Assembly (NCBI GenBank): GCA_964036315.1
Contig: OZ038508.1
Coordinates: 51,090,759-51,154,758, forward strand
Source: Acanthosepion esculentum
Lineage: Eukaryota > Mollusca > Cephalopoda > Sepiida > Sepiidae
Reading direction: 5' to 3'
DNA length: 64,000 nucleotides
The notes under the pieces are model-generated. The model saw nothing but the letters and a program-made list of their open reading frames with translations. It was not told where the DNA came from and did no database searches. A program made the translations under genes and the position numbers. Positions 20,791 through 31,300 of the stretch are shown in pieces. The first letter of the stretch is position 1. Each line of letters begins with the position of its first letter.

Positions 20791-20937
20791 ATCCCGTGTG
20801 TAAGGAAAGTGCGGTGGAGATTTTTTTAGGAAGGGGTAATAAGTAACCTTATCAGATTATTATTTTGGGGGGAAGATCCTTAACAGCCCATGCCTTACAA
20901 AAAATTGTTCACACAAGCACAGTTCAAAACTTACTAT

Positions 20938-21085
20938 GTAAAACGTCCTGGGTATGACGATAAACTACATCCACGGCCTGGGTAAGACGATAAACCAAGT
21001 CCAACATCAAGGCCTCTGATCAGGAGGTTTTGAGGAGCGTGGAACCACCTCTTAATTGCTGGTGTTCCCAGGTCTACCCTGACCC
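20938..21085 (+). repeat. Repeat R 3' extension
   Basis: GACGATAAACTACATCC and GTGGAACCACCTCTTAATTG match 11385-11455. A partial internal duplication of TGGGTAAGACGATAAAC is present. Confidence 0.6.
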
Positions 21086-21124
21086 GGGGTGGTAGCTATG
21101 GGCAAATAGTTTACTCCCAAACTG

Positions 21125-21350
21125 GGGTCAAACACTATGAAAGTGTAAAAATAGGTTTTGATACCAGAAATAATTTGTAAAAAAATTATTACCAACAATA
21201 CATTTTTGAAAAAAAAAATCACCAATAATACATTTTTGCAACAAAAAAAATTTACCAGCTATACATTTTTTGAAAAAAATATTACCTGCGAAGGAAAAAT
21301 ATTACCAGAAATAGATTTTTGGAAAGAATATTACCAACAATGAAAATTTT
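21125..21350. repeat. Degenerate minisatellite
   Basis: Six or more variants of a roughly 30-35 bp unit, AAAATATTACCAACAATACA plus TTTTTG, in tandem. Confidence 0.75.
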
Positions 21351-21362
21351 GTCAGCATTAAA

Positions 21363-21552
21363 TAACCCATTGAGGTTGATAAGCCGTAAAACAAAAGAAA
21401 CCAAACCATACTATGCAAAATGTGTGTTCTTAGGATTTTTTTTTTTTTTTTTGCAAAATTTATTCAATGAAAATGTTATCTTGCCATTTCTGAGCTTAGG
21501 TCGCTGACCTTGGCACCCGGAAGAAAATGAGTTTACATCAGAAATCAAAGGA

Positions 21553-21618
<66 letters not shown>

Positions 21619-21620
21619 TC
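21363..21620. repeat. SINE-tail-like segment and (AAT)n
   Basis: 21345-21400 carries AACCCATTGAGGTTGATAAG as in the 3' tail of the 5S SINE. (AAT)n occupies 21556-21617. The intervening DNA is unassigned. Confidence 0.6.
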
Positions 21621-21624
21621 ATAC

Positions 21625-22035
21625 TTTCATTGCTTCGCGTCTCTTCTTCATTTTTGAGGAGATCGGTCAACATTCGCTACCGTAAAGGAGGACAGGTATC
21701 ACATGGCAGCTCAGTACTCTTTTCTTTGTTACCAAAGAAATCCCCATGTCTCGTAATACTCTGCCGTCTTTAGCCATCCCAATACGTCTTCGGGTCTCGG
21801 TGTCGCACTTACCGTCCTCTGTCAGAACACTTCCCAAATATTTAAATTTCAGCACCTGCTTGATTTTAGTGTCCCCTACCTGTAAATCGCATTTCGGGCT
21901 CGTCCTTTTACTGATGACCATGCATTCTGTCTTCTTGTAATTTATGTTTAGTCCCTTCTTCTTGCTCTCCTTCGCTACCTTCTGTAGGAGGTTCTGTAAT
22001 TTACTTTCCGTGTCCGCTATCAACACTGTGTCCTC
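21625..22035 (-). pseudogene. RTE-like LINE RT fragment
   Basis: The minus strand has an open frame of 119 codons covering the region after the RT catalytic box: LIADTESKLQNLLQKVAKES, INYKKTECMVISKR, LKFKYLGSVLTEDGKCDTE, then KKRVLSCHVIPVLLYGSECW. It is followed by a remnant of the SKMKKRLEA segment. This order is typical of RTE/BovB-like endonuclease-reverse transcriptases. It starts after YADDT and lacks all catalytic residues. Confidence 0.82.
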
Positions 22036-22302
22036 TGCGTATCAGTGGTTTTGTAATGCAGGATTAAAAGATGAAACCGAAAATTTTATTTTTTTCTGTA
22101 CCGACCAATGCTTTCTAAATAGAAATAATTAAGCAAACATACGGTGTGTTGACTCCCTCCGAATGCAGATTTTCTTGTGAATGCCAGAAGCAATTGAACC
22201 ATCTTGTATCAGGTTATACGGTTATCATTGCATGTTTTTACCTGGTAAAAACCATGCAATTATAACAGCAAAAATTGCAATATGAGCACTGGTAAAAAAA
22301 TT

Positions 22303-22866
22303 AGGAGGGTAAGTCAAAAATTATCCTCACTTTTGCAATAACATATCTTCAGGATTTTGTCACACTGCTTTCTGTTAATGCTTGCTTATAGATGGTACTA
22401 TTGTGGTCACATGATTAAAATTTGTGCTTGATCGCACCAGTTTTCTTGCTGCTGATACAGAACAAACATGACCGCTCCGCTAGCTGTGTGCACAAAGGAG
22501 GAACAAAGAGCAGTGATCCGAAGCTGCAGAAAAACATGCCACATCATCGATGATGATTCGACATTTCGTCATTACTATCTTTCAAGTTTGCTGAATCTTC
22601 TCGTCGGTGGTAGAGGTTGGCGGGCGTCCTCTTCCTTTCTGTCCGGCCATTTTTTTTAAACGTCTCGATCCATTCATACAGACTTCTACGCGCTAGTGCA
22701 CTGCCGCCATATTGTGTTAAAAACCTTCGATGAACTTCAGCCCCTGACACACTTTTCGACCAGAGGAATCGGATCAAACTTCGATTAGGTGACCACGAGA
22801 GTACCAACTATAAGCACGCCTGAGCAGAAAGCAGTATGGCAAATTTTCACTTACCTTCGTATATTT
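22303..22866. mobile_element. Mariner remnant, two N-termini head to head
   Basis: The left end AGGAGGGTAAGTCAAAAATT resembles the complement of the right end (22866 inward, GAAGGTAAGTGAAAATTT). From 22468 the plus strand starts a transposase N-terminus (CTKEEQRAVIRS). 22544-22807 on the minus strand then encodes the same region further along (RSLIRFLWSKSVSGAEVHRR, SLYEWIETFKKNGRT), the mariner HTH domain. Two 5' halves are therefore fused in opposite orientation, and the DDE domain is missing. Confidence 0.72.
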
Positions 22867-24282
22867 ACTAAGCCTGAGCCACATCATTAACGGCGACGTT
22901 ATTTTACACCAACGAACGGTCTGTGAGATTATCGTGATAATCAGCACATGGCTCGATATGACCGAATCTGATTAACTGAACCGCCGGTTAATAGGCACAC
23001 GCCATGTTTAAGTTGGCTATTGTCAAGCCAAAACAAATCATGTCTAACAGTATTAGTTTATTTCACTTTATTTGGACCACTAAGCTGTTTAATTCGTCTA
23101 GCAGTAACTAAAGTGGTTTGCTGGTTGGTCAGCGCTGCTCTAGTCTATTTCAGTTTGGCGGTGCCGAATATATATATATAAACAACTAGCTTAAAAGCTG
23201 CTCTATCTACAGGCATTTAAGCTAGCTCCTGCGGAAGGTTCTTGATTAGGCCTTCATCACAATAGGTAGAGAGGAGTAAATGCGATAGGCCACAATAAAC
23301 TACAGAAAAACTCAAAATTGATCGCCGCATTTCAGTATTGCATTAATATTTAAGCTTACCTTTTAAAAGTTCAACGATAATGCCGCCACTTAATTTAAAG
23401 ACATTTTGATGCATGTAGGTCCTTATTTTCCGTACAAACACTTATTTTATTTAATGTGTTGTGGACTGTTAATAAGAATGGACCATTTGTAGATGTCTGT
23501 TATTAACATGACCACACGATTTATATTTAACGTAAAATTTCCACAAAATATAAAATACAAGATAACAAACATTTATATTTATTTTTGTGTGTACATGCGT
23601 AAAGGTTAATATTTTGGTGTTATGTACCTTTGACTAATTAATTTTTTATCTGAGCTCACAAATGTTGAATGAATTATAAAGCTGAGAAATGCTGAATAAA
23701 CTGTAGCTTTAGAAAAGTATTTCAAAGAGAAAAGTTCTTGTTGCATGTTTGGAAATGCTTCGTATGTTTGTAATGTAGTTTGGAAAATTTCGTACGTACG
23801 TGCATGCGTGAATATGCTTTTAACGTCTGACCGCTCATGGTCGAGACAAGAATCTTTCAAGGTTGCATCTTCTTAGGTGAATGAAGAAATGAGAGAGAGA
23901 GAGAGAATGAGCAAGCTCGTGTTTGCAATTTATAATTAATGTAACCACGTGACAGGCTCACAGAAAATTGGCGGGAAACTTGACTTGGTCACGCGCTGGA
24001 AAAATATTTGTACGTGGGTGGGTTGCAACGCCCACTTGTGTGTATTGACCAATTAGAAGCTGATATTTCCTGAAAATCTGTATGAAGCTGAATAAAATTC
24101 ACCATTGATAAGAAAGTGGTAGCGAGATGCTAAACATGGGTGACTTTTACTAGATTTTGCAATTAATTTCGATTATTCCCAAAGTTATAAAAAATGCTAT
24201 TGTTCAAAAACATTCGTTGCAAAAAGTCACGTGAAAAAAATCACCATAAACAACCATCATCATTATCATCCTCCCCTTGACT
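22867..24282. other. Unassigned DNA
   Basis: No family recognised over 1.4 kb. A short (GA)n lies at 23888-23908. The minus frame 23606-23860 (84 codons) has no domain I can name. If a host exon exists in this window, this relatively complex stretch is one place to look. Confidence 0.35.
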
Positions 24283-24722
24283 TTTCTAATCGTAGCGGGG
24301 GGGGGGAGATCCGAATGCAGTAGCCATATTGATTCTCCTTCACAACAGTCTATCAACGGCAGCCACCAGCAGTTCTGATATAGTCATACGTGTCCATTGT
24401 TTAACATTGTCCAATCATTTTTTTACGTTGGCGTCCTCTCCTACGTCCACCTTCAACGGTGCCTCGCATGATGGTCTTGCACAGGCTGCCATGCCTTGTA
24501 AAGTGTCCAAACCCCGCCATTTTTCTCCGTTTGACAGTGGCGAGAAGCGGTTCCTGGCGGGCCACAACCGTTTTCCGCACAAACTCATTGGTTTTATGTT
24601 CCCGATAGAAGATGCCAAGGAGTTTTCTCATGCATTTGTTGTCAAGCACTTGGATCCTTCTCTCTATTTCTGCCAACAGTGTCCACGTTTCACATCCATA
24701 TAAGAGACTGGAGACTACCATT
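24283..24722 (-). pseudogene. LINE reverse-transcriptase C-terminal fragment
   Basis: The minus frame of 106 codons reads SSLLYGCETWTLLAEIERRI, then KCMRKLLGIFYREHKTNEFV and LATVKRRKMAGFGHFTRHGS, ending in GGRRRGRQRKK. This is the post-RT region of a non-LTR retrotransposon distinct from the RTE-like family at 21625. The catalytic region and the true C-terminus are missing. Confidence 0.8.
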
Positions 24723-25104
24723 GATTCGAAAACAATCGCAGTAATTAAAACTTAGGAATCCAAAATTTCAGCATTGCGGGTCCGGATCCGGCCCGGAATG
24801 TTTTTAATTTACTCAGGGAGTCGACCTAATTCCAAAATGGTATGATATATTGAGCTACGACCTCTAGGAGTCAATTTGAAAGAGTATGACACTGACATTC
24901 GCGTTTAGTATATAGATAATGTCCCTGGTCTAAGTTAAACATCTCTAATACAGATACAGATATAACAAACAAGCCCAGCAGACAGATGCTCTTCAAGCCT
25001 AAATCATGAGGTGATAAACTGTGGCAATAAATTTGATCTACGATGTCCACTTGTCCTAAGAGTTCCCAGGACATTTTTCCTCACAATATTTTTATCTTTA
25101 ATCA

Positions 25105-25147
25105 TTATCAAACTGATACACAGGGGATCGAAACGCGTCTTTGATAA
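25105..25147 (+). ncRNA. Hammerhead-like motif with damaged core (family E)
   Basis: Stem I is perfect: TTATCAAA (25105-25112) pairs with TTTGATAA (25140-25147), 8 bp. GAAA is at 25130-25133, followed by CGCG and the triplet GUC (25137-25139). The 5' core reads CTGATAC instead of CTGANGA, and the 5' strand of stem II is missing, so it should be inactive. The remaining parts fall exactly where a type I hammerhead needs them. Confidence 0.5.
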
Positions 25148-25197
25148 AAGTTTACCGGTTTGTCTCATCATCTTCAATATTATACATCCTACAAACA

Positions 25198-25210
25198 CAC
25201 ACAGACACAG

Positions 25211-25291
<81 letters not shown>
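25198..25291. repeat. (AC)n(TA)n compound microsatellite
   Basis: AC repeats run into TA repeats. Follows the damaged hammerhead by about 50 bp. Confidence 0.95.
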
Positions 25292-25294
<3 letters not shown>

Positions 25295-25489
25295 CCCGAC
25301 GTATGAGGGTCAAGCTGCTCACTTCCTGGGTACCGACAGCCCAGACACCAGCACATATGATTTGATTATAGTGGTGAAGGTTTTGTGCAGAACCATCCAC
25401 ACTTTTTGAAGGGCCGAATACAGAGACCTGGAGCACTACGTGCCACAAGGTCCCCAAACAACCCTCTACAGGTTTTGAATTCAGAGTTG

Positions 25490-25679
25490 CCATCTAAGGC
25501 TATAGAACCCAGTCTGTCCTGCTATTTACCTATTATCTGGGGGGAGCTGGGAGAGAGAGGAAGAGGATTCATACCTTTCCCAAGGGTATTAGCACGTAAG
25601 TGAATGCAATGGATTCAACTGGAATTCGTTACTCGGCTCCCCGCTTCCTTAATCCGAGCCGCTACCCACTACTCCGTGC

Positions 25680-25681
<2 letters not shown>
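25490..25681 (-). mobile_element. 5S-SINE body fragment
   Basis: Contains GGATTCATACCTTTCCCAAG, AGTGAATGCAATGGATTC and the CCGAGCCGCTACCCA block found in the minus-oriented 5S SINEs, but the 5S head is absent; it is cut by (TA)n at 25682. Confidence 0.55.
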
Positions 25682-25760
<79 letters not shown>

Positions 25761-25979
25761 GAGCGTTATTAATATTCTGTGAGGATCCTCTCAACACACA
25801 CACACAAATACACGTGTACATTTTGAGTGCAGACTTGCCGAATAGGGAATCGATTGTATATAGGCACATACGCTACTCACACGTGTGCGTGTGAGTGTGT
25901 GTGCATTTTGAGTGCAGACATGCACAATATGAGTACAGTTGTATAACACACACAAACTCAGGACACAAACTCAGGATTA

Positions 25980-26047
<68 letters not shown>
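25682..26047. repeat. (TA)n and (TA)n(GA)n tracts
   Basis: (TA)n 25682-25758 and (TA)n(AG)n 25981-26047. In between, CATTTTGAGTGCAGAC(T/A)TGC occurs twice (25819 and 25904), with AC/GT dinucleotides. Confidence 0.93.
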
Positions 26048-26051
<4 letters not shown>

Positions 26052-26109
26052 TGTCTAAATGACGAAACATGAAAATAATACATCTTATTTTAAGAGATAA
26101 ATTTTCCAA

Positions 26110-26765
26110 AATTACATAAAACTATCTTGAAATACTAAAGAGTAAATGTATTCAATAAAATTGTCACGGCCTCCAAACGATTTCGGAATCTCCTGCAACT
26201 CTTCTGGACGGTCTCCTTGTTTAAGTTGGTGAATAATGCCATGATCTTTGCATTCAATTCATCTTTGGTGTTACAAGAAGTTTTGTTGGTACCGCGCTCA
26301 ACTGCGCCCTACACATATTAATCAAGGAGGTTGCAGTCTGGGTAGTTAGATGTTGTCGCATAAATTGACTGGGTTCTCCTGTTTTAGTGGCATGGTGCAG
26401 AGTCCCGTTGTCAGATATAGGATCTTCCAGCAACCACCCTCTTGACCCAGAGAAGCACTACCACTTCAAAGTACTTGATGTAGGTCTCTGTGTTGAGTCT
26501 CAGGCTCTGTGGGAAGATGAATGGAGTCCTATTGTCCTAGTGATCATTCCAGACATCATGATGTTGACTGGATATATCACCTAACTCTTTCTGAATCCTC
26601 GGCACTGTCCTCAGATTGACACCCAAACACTCTGAAATGTTCGTATCGGAGCTTCCGGCGGAAATGCCAAGCAGTACAGCATCCCTTTTCCAAATTTCTG
26701 CCGGCGTGAATCGTGTCATGGTGCACTGCTTCTTACACACGGTGCCGAACTGACCCTACTATGAT
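26110..26765 (-). pseudogene. Mariner-like transposase, internally deleted
   Basis: On the minus strand the N-terminal 60 or so residues are open (start 26740), with MTRFTPAEIWKRDAVLLG and a helix-turn-helix-like GVNLRTVPRIQKELG. The frame then jumps to the catalytic domain: PFIFPQSLRLNTETYIKYF, WVKRVVAGRSYI, stop, QRDSAPCH (second catalytic Asp), YPDCNLLD (third catalytic Asp) and GAVERGTNKTSCNTKDELNA, ending FRNRLEA. The first catalytic Asp and the linker are deleted, and at least three stops are present. Function was cut-and-paste DNA transposition. Confidence 0.85.
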
Positions 26766-26859
26766 GTGCAGTCGACAAAATCAAAAGCAAACAACGCGCA
26801 TGCGCAAAATTATAAATATAAAATGGCGAAAATTTACATGTAGCAACCTGTATATACAT

Positions 26860-27003
26860 ATATATATTTATATATCTGCGTGTGTGTGTGTGTGTGTGTG
26901 TATGCATGAGTGTTTTTAAGAGCAAACTTACACTTAAATTATATATATATACTCACACACACACACACACACACGCACACACACACTCACACACACACAC
27001 ACA
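26860..27003. repeat. TA, GT and AC dinucleotide tracts
   Basis: Short TA, (TG)n 26880-26903 and (AC)n 26953-27003. Confidence 0.9.
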
Positions 27004-27150
27004 TAATGATTTTCCAAGCGTAGCTTAGACGTGGCACAAGGCCAAATGTAGGGGGTACCCAGTGACGATCGAACTCACTACTCAATCGTAATTATTATAG
27101 GGAGACAAGATCACTAACTATTACACCGCCTCGAGGTGCCCTCCACATAC
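27004..27150 (-). mobile_element. tRNA-derived SINE, short type
   Basis: On the minus strand: GGCGGTGTAATAGTTAGTGA (A box), GTGAGTTCGATCGTCACTGG (B box), GGTACCCCCTACATTTGGCC and CTTGTGCCACGTCTAAGC. Same family as 17635. Confidence 0.8.
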
Positions 27151-27173
27151 ACAGACACACACACACACACACA

Positions 27174-27176
<3 letters not shown>

Positions 27177-27214
<38 letters not shown>

Positions 27215-27295
27215 TGTAACCCGGATATAAGATAGTTGTCGGGACCGGAGAAGAAGTCTCTTATATCCGGGTTTCTCTTATATCCGGGTTTGATC

Positions 27296-27341
<46 letters not shown>

Positions 27342-27344
27342 TAG
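27177..27344. mobile_element. Half of the pogo-like MITE between (TA)n tracts
   Basis: 27212-27305 is identical, base for base, to the complement of 17989-18082, i.e. the right half of the MITE. It starts with CAGTGTAACCC and stops at an internal TATATA, where a (TA)n tract (27299-27340) takes over. Another (TA)n precedes it (27177-27211). Confidence 0.9.
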
Positions 27345-27612
27345 TTGTAATCTTATAAATATAAGAAATTATACTCGTCCGGAAAACCTTCGGTGTCTTG
27401 ATTTGCAAATAAACAAACCAATACCAAAGGGAAAAAATGGTACAAGAAAAGAAAGAACAGAGAACATGTACGTCAGAATGATTTTCCAAAGCGTATGTTT
27501 GCTGAAAATAATCGTCTAGCATACAAGTTCAGAGTCCAAAGAAAAAAAATCAGATACGAGTAAGAAAAATAACTAAAAAAGTGCTCAATACGCTAAGTAG
27601 AGCAAACCTAAA
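27345..27612. repeat. Family D body (direct repeat of 44515-44770)
   Basis: Shares AAATAATCGTCTAG, AAGTTCAGAGTCCAAAGAAA and AGTGCTCAATACGCTAAGTA with the 44.5-kb copy. The GTGCTCAATA...GTAGAGC block also resembles the tail of hammerhead family A (GCGCTCAATATC...ATAGAGC). Confidence 0.75.
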
Positions 27613-27737
27613 TTAAACCTAAAGAGCCAGACAAACCTACCACGGTTTCACCTAAACGGGTCATCAGGGACAACAGTTGTCCCTGACGATCCGCTTAGAT
27701 GAAACCGTAGTAAGTTTGTCTGGCTCTTTAGGTTTAA
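27613..27737. repeat. Palindrome with a hammerhead-like core in each arm (family D)
   Basis: Two 62-nt arms flank a single base at 27675 and differ at about six positions, all transitions. The left arm, minus strand, has CTGATGA (27667-27661) and GAAAC (27649-27645). The right arm, plus strand, has CTGACGA (27683-27689) and GAAAC (27701-27705). Stem III could be A-C-CGUG-G-U with triplet GUA. Adjacent stem I pairing is poor within each arm. The complementary GAGCCAGACAAACC / GTTTGTCTGGCTC segments sit at the arm ends. Confidence 0.65.

Positions 27738-27738
<1 letters not shown>

Positions 27739-27792
<54 letters not shown>
27739..27792. repeat. (TA)n tract
   Basis: Directly abuts the hammerhead-like palindrome. 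Confidence 0.96.
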
Positions 27793-27793
<1 letters not shown>

Positions 27794-27794
27794 C

Positions 27795-27978
27795 ATTTAC
27801 TAAGCGTAGCTTAGGTGTGACACAAGGCCGAAAATATCGGGTACCCAAAATGATTTTCTAAGCGTATGTTAGATGTGGCCGAAGACCGAAAATGTGGAGC
27901 ACCTAGTGAGAATCGAACCCACTGCTCATTTGTAATTGATCTAGCGAGACATGCTTGCTCATCATTACCCCCCTCTAA
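27795..27978 (-). mobile_element. tRNA-derived SINE with duplicated tail
   Basis: A complete short-type copy occupies 27850-27978 (B-box GTGGGTTCGATTCTCACTAG on the minus strand). Its 3' tail, with GGCC..GTGTCACACCTAAGC, is repeated at 27795-27850, so two tails follow one head. Confidence 0.75.
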
Positions 27979-28610
<632 letters not shown>

Positions 28611-30297
28611 GGCCTTAAACTTGATGAAAATAATTTTTATCGTCTAAATGTTTATTTTATTATCAAGAGTAATGATCCAAGTATTTTTTGAATATTTTTT
28701 TACATTTTTTAATAATTTCTAGCACGTCCAAAACTTTCGTTAAAAATCTTGAATTTTTTGAATCAGCAAAATTGACAGCAAATCAATCGTCAGTCATTTT
28801 TTTTAAACTTTTGTTTACAAAAGTGAAAGTCTCCGTTTAAAATTCATTTAATAAATTAATTATGATTTTTTTTAATTAATTTAAGAAAATTAGAAATTAT
28901 AAAGTTTATTTAATATATTTTGAAACAAAGATTACTTATTTCCTGCGCTGAAAAAATGTACTTCAAAATGATAGAAAGTCGGTTTTCTTATCAGCGGTGT
29001 TGATTGACGAGTGACATCTTACGTGAGGAAAGTTATAGTACGGAAGATCATAAGTGAGTTTACCTTTACGTGAACAACTTATTTATCTCGTTATTTTTAA
29101 GTAGGCATAAACGGCCTTAAACTCGACAAAAGCAGAATTTTATCGCCAAAATGTTTATGTTACTATTAAGGGGAAAGAACAAAGTAATTTTTAATTATTT
29201 TTAAAAGATTTCTGTCTTTTAAACTTTCAGAAACTATTCAGGAATGGTGGAAATTATTATAAATGTTTTTGTTTTTTAATCAGTTTTTATATATATATTA
29301 CCCCCCCCCCCCACGATAAATAATTTAATGAAAACTCTAGAAATTAATGTTGAAGCACGCAAGTCATTATATACAAAATCAAGTCACGTGATGGTTTTAT
29401 TGTATCATGTTTCTTCCGGGCTTCCGTACATTTGAATTATAACCGTTTTTATTGACACAAAATGCAAGAAACAGTAAAAAAAATTGTAACTGTTGGTTTG
29501 TTGATTGTAAAAAGCTTGTGCAATTTATAATCTGTACAGATACATGTACTTAAAAAAAAACATTAAATACAGGGTTGGACATTTCCACTAATTTTACAAT
29601 ATTTAACAACTTAATGTAAAAATAATAAAATAATTTATGAAATAACAAATAATTCTTTTAAAAATTCATTTTTCATCGAAAAAGTTTTTTGCCTTCAGAC
29701 AATATTATGCATATTCATAAAAACAAATAAAAGCAACTAAAAGCATTTAAAATTAAATAATATCTTTGTTTTATTGAGTTTTGTATGTTGCAATTCAGAG
29801 CTGATTTTAGGTAGACGAGGTCGGATTTTTAAAAAACAAAACATTATTTACTTTTCTCAAAGCCTTGTGTTTTTAACTAATCTAATGACTTGCGTGCTTC
29901 GACATTGAATTTTTAGAGTTTTCATTAAATTCATGGTGGGGGGGAGTAATATATATATATATAAAATATATTTTTATAATGACTTTTAAAAAAATAACAT
30001 ATTTATAATAATTTCCATCATTCCTGAATAGATTCTGAAAGTTTCATTAAAATCTGACAATTATTTCTATTTTTGCAAGATTTTCAAAATTAATGTCTGT
30101 CAAAAAAAAATGAACAAAAAAATTGGCCATGTTATTTACTATGATGACGAGAAACAAGGTTTTTCTATCAAAAGTTAGAATGTTCTAATAATGACAGAAA
30201 ATTTTTTTTAAATAATTAAAAATTACTTTGTTAATTCCTCTTAATAGTAACATAAACAATTAGACGATAAAATTTTGTTTTCGTCAAGTTTGGCGTC
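28611..30297. mobile_element. Foldback-type repeat, about 1.2 kb, plus a partial direct copy
   Basis: 29113-29380 and 29885-30297 are inverted copies (GGCCTTAAACTCGACAAAAG end, C-run/G-run block, AAGCACGCAAGTCATTA inner end) separated by about 500 bp of AT-rich DNA. 28611-28690 repeats the left end in direct orientation. No transposase; no clear target duplication. A foldback or large MITE is the best guess. Confidence 0.6.
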
Positions 30298-30534
30298 TTT
30301 TTCATCAGACAATGTGCTTTTTTAGCGATCTCATGCATATAACTAAAAAGCTTTGATAAACCAATGACATCCTTGCTTATGTATATAAAGACGTGCAACA
30401 AAATAAATCCTACATTTGCCTTGATAATGTCCCTCGAAAGATGAAACGGGTTGACTAAGAACAGTTTTTCCTCTTGCCTTTTTAATCATTTTGTTCCTGT
30501 ACAGATACACTCTATCTAAAAATAATTTATAATA
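30298..30534. other. Unassigned
   Basis: A 78-codon minus frame overlaps the SINE end; no domain recognised. Confidence 0.3.
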
Positions 30535-31115
30535 ATAATAATTGGCCACTCGATATCGAGGACACCCGTTGAAATGCACAGCTAGCTAGCGCATATTGCA
30601 ACATTTGCACAGGTATTTTTTGCAATTTCCCAACTGGGAAATGTCCACAGGGCCCACCTGCAGTTTATACTGTTATTGGCGTGTGCAGAACCAATTAACA
30701 GTTTTTTAGAGCGTTGGTGCGAACCCAGCGTGATCATGAATGAACAAGGCTGGCCACTTCAACTCGCAATCAAGGTGTTTTTTGTGATATCTTGCTAGCT
30801 TTGGCCGACGAGGTCTTCCACACAGTTTTCCTCTCCCAAATTCCCTCGCATGGTTTTTGGTGGACCCGTGGCTATGGAACAGACATTTGCCAAAGGTGCC
30901 CTGTGCTTGGAGTCCGATAGCTGCTGAAATTAATTCCAGCCAGGATTCGAACTCGGTCCCTCGTGATTCTAAAGCAACGCCTTAGACCACTCAGCCACAC
31001 TGCATACAGTACCAGGTGTTCCCAAGCGGTCCCCCATCTAAGTACTGACCTGGCTCTACGATGCTTAACTTTGGTGAACGAACGGGAACCGGTGTGTTCA
31101 TCGTGATTTGACCGT
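30535..31115 (-). mobile_element. Composite SINE: 5S head + tRNA + cephalopod-type body
   Basis: Reading the minus strand: 31115-31003 is nearly a whole 5S rRNA copy (CACCGGTTCCCGTTCGTTCA, CCAAAGTTAAGC, GTCAGTACTTAGATGGGGGA). 31000-30937 is tRNA-like (GTGTGGCTGAGTGGTCTAAG, then ACCGAGTTCGAATCCTGGCT). The long body follows, ending GGTGTCCTCGATATCGAGTG and an ATT-repeat tail at 30535-30550. Two pol III promoters in series are unusual. The 5S part is much less decayed than in the other copies here. Confidence 0.82.
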
Positions 31116-31300
31116 TATTAAAAATAATTTACACACACACATACACACGCACATACACACGCACATATATATTTATATATACATATGTGTATGTGTGTGT
31201 AAATGCGTGTGTGTGTGTGTGTGTTTTGTCATAAATTGTTCCTATACAGTCGTTTTATTTGACCAAGGAATAGTGTATCGATTCGAAAGACAATAATAGA
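31116..31300. repeat. (AC)n, TA and (GT)n tracts
   Basis: ACACAC and ACGCACAT variants at 31133-31168 and GT-rich sequence at 31185-31224 form an imperfect inverted pair around TA. Confidence 0.8.

Noticed and set aside
24329..24703. 124-codon plus-strand open frame
   Set aside because: Antisense shadow of the LINE fragment on the minus strand, which has recognisable RT-tail motifs.
31003..31115. Possible functional 5S rRNA gene
   Set aside because: Several substitutions at conserved positions, no terminator T-run, and it continues into a SINE body; a 5S-derived SINE head fits better.
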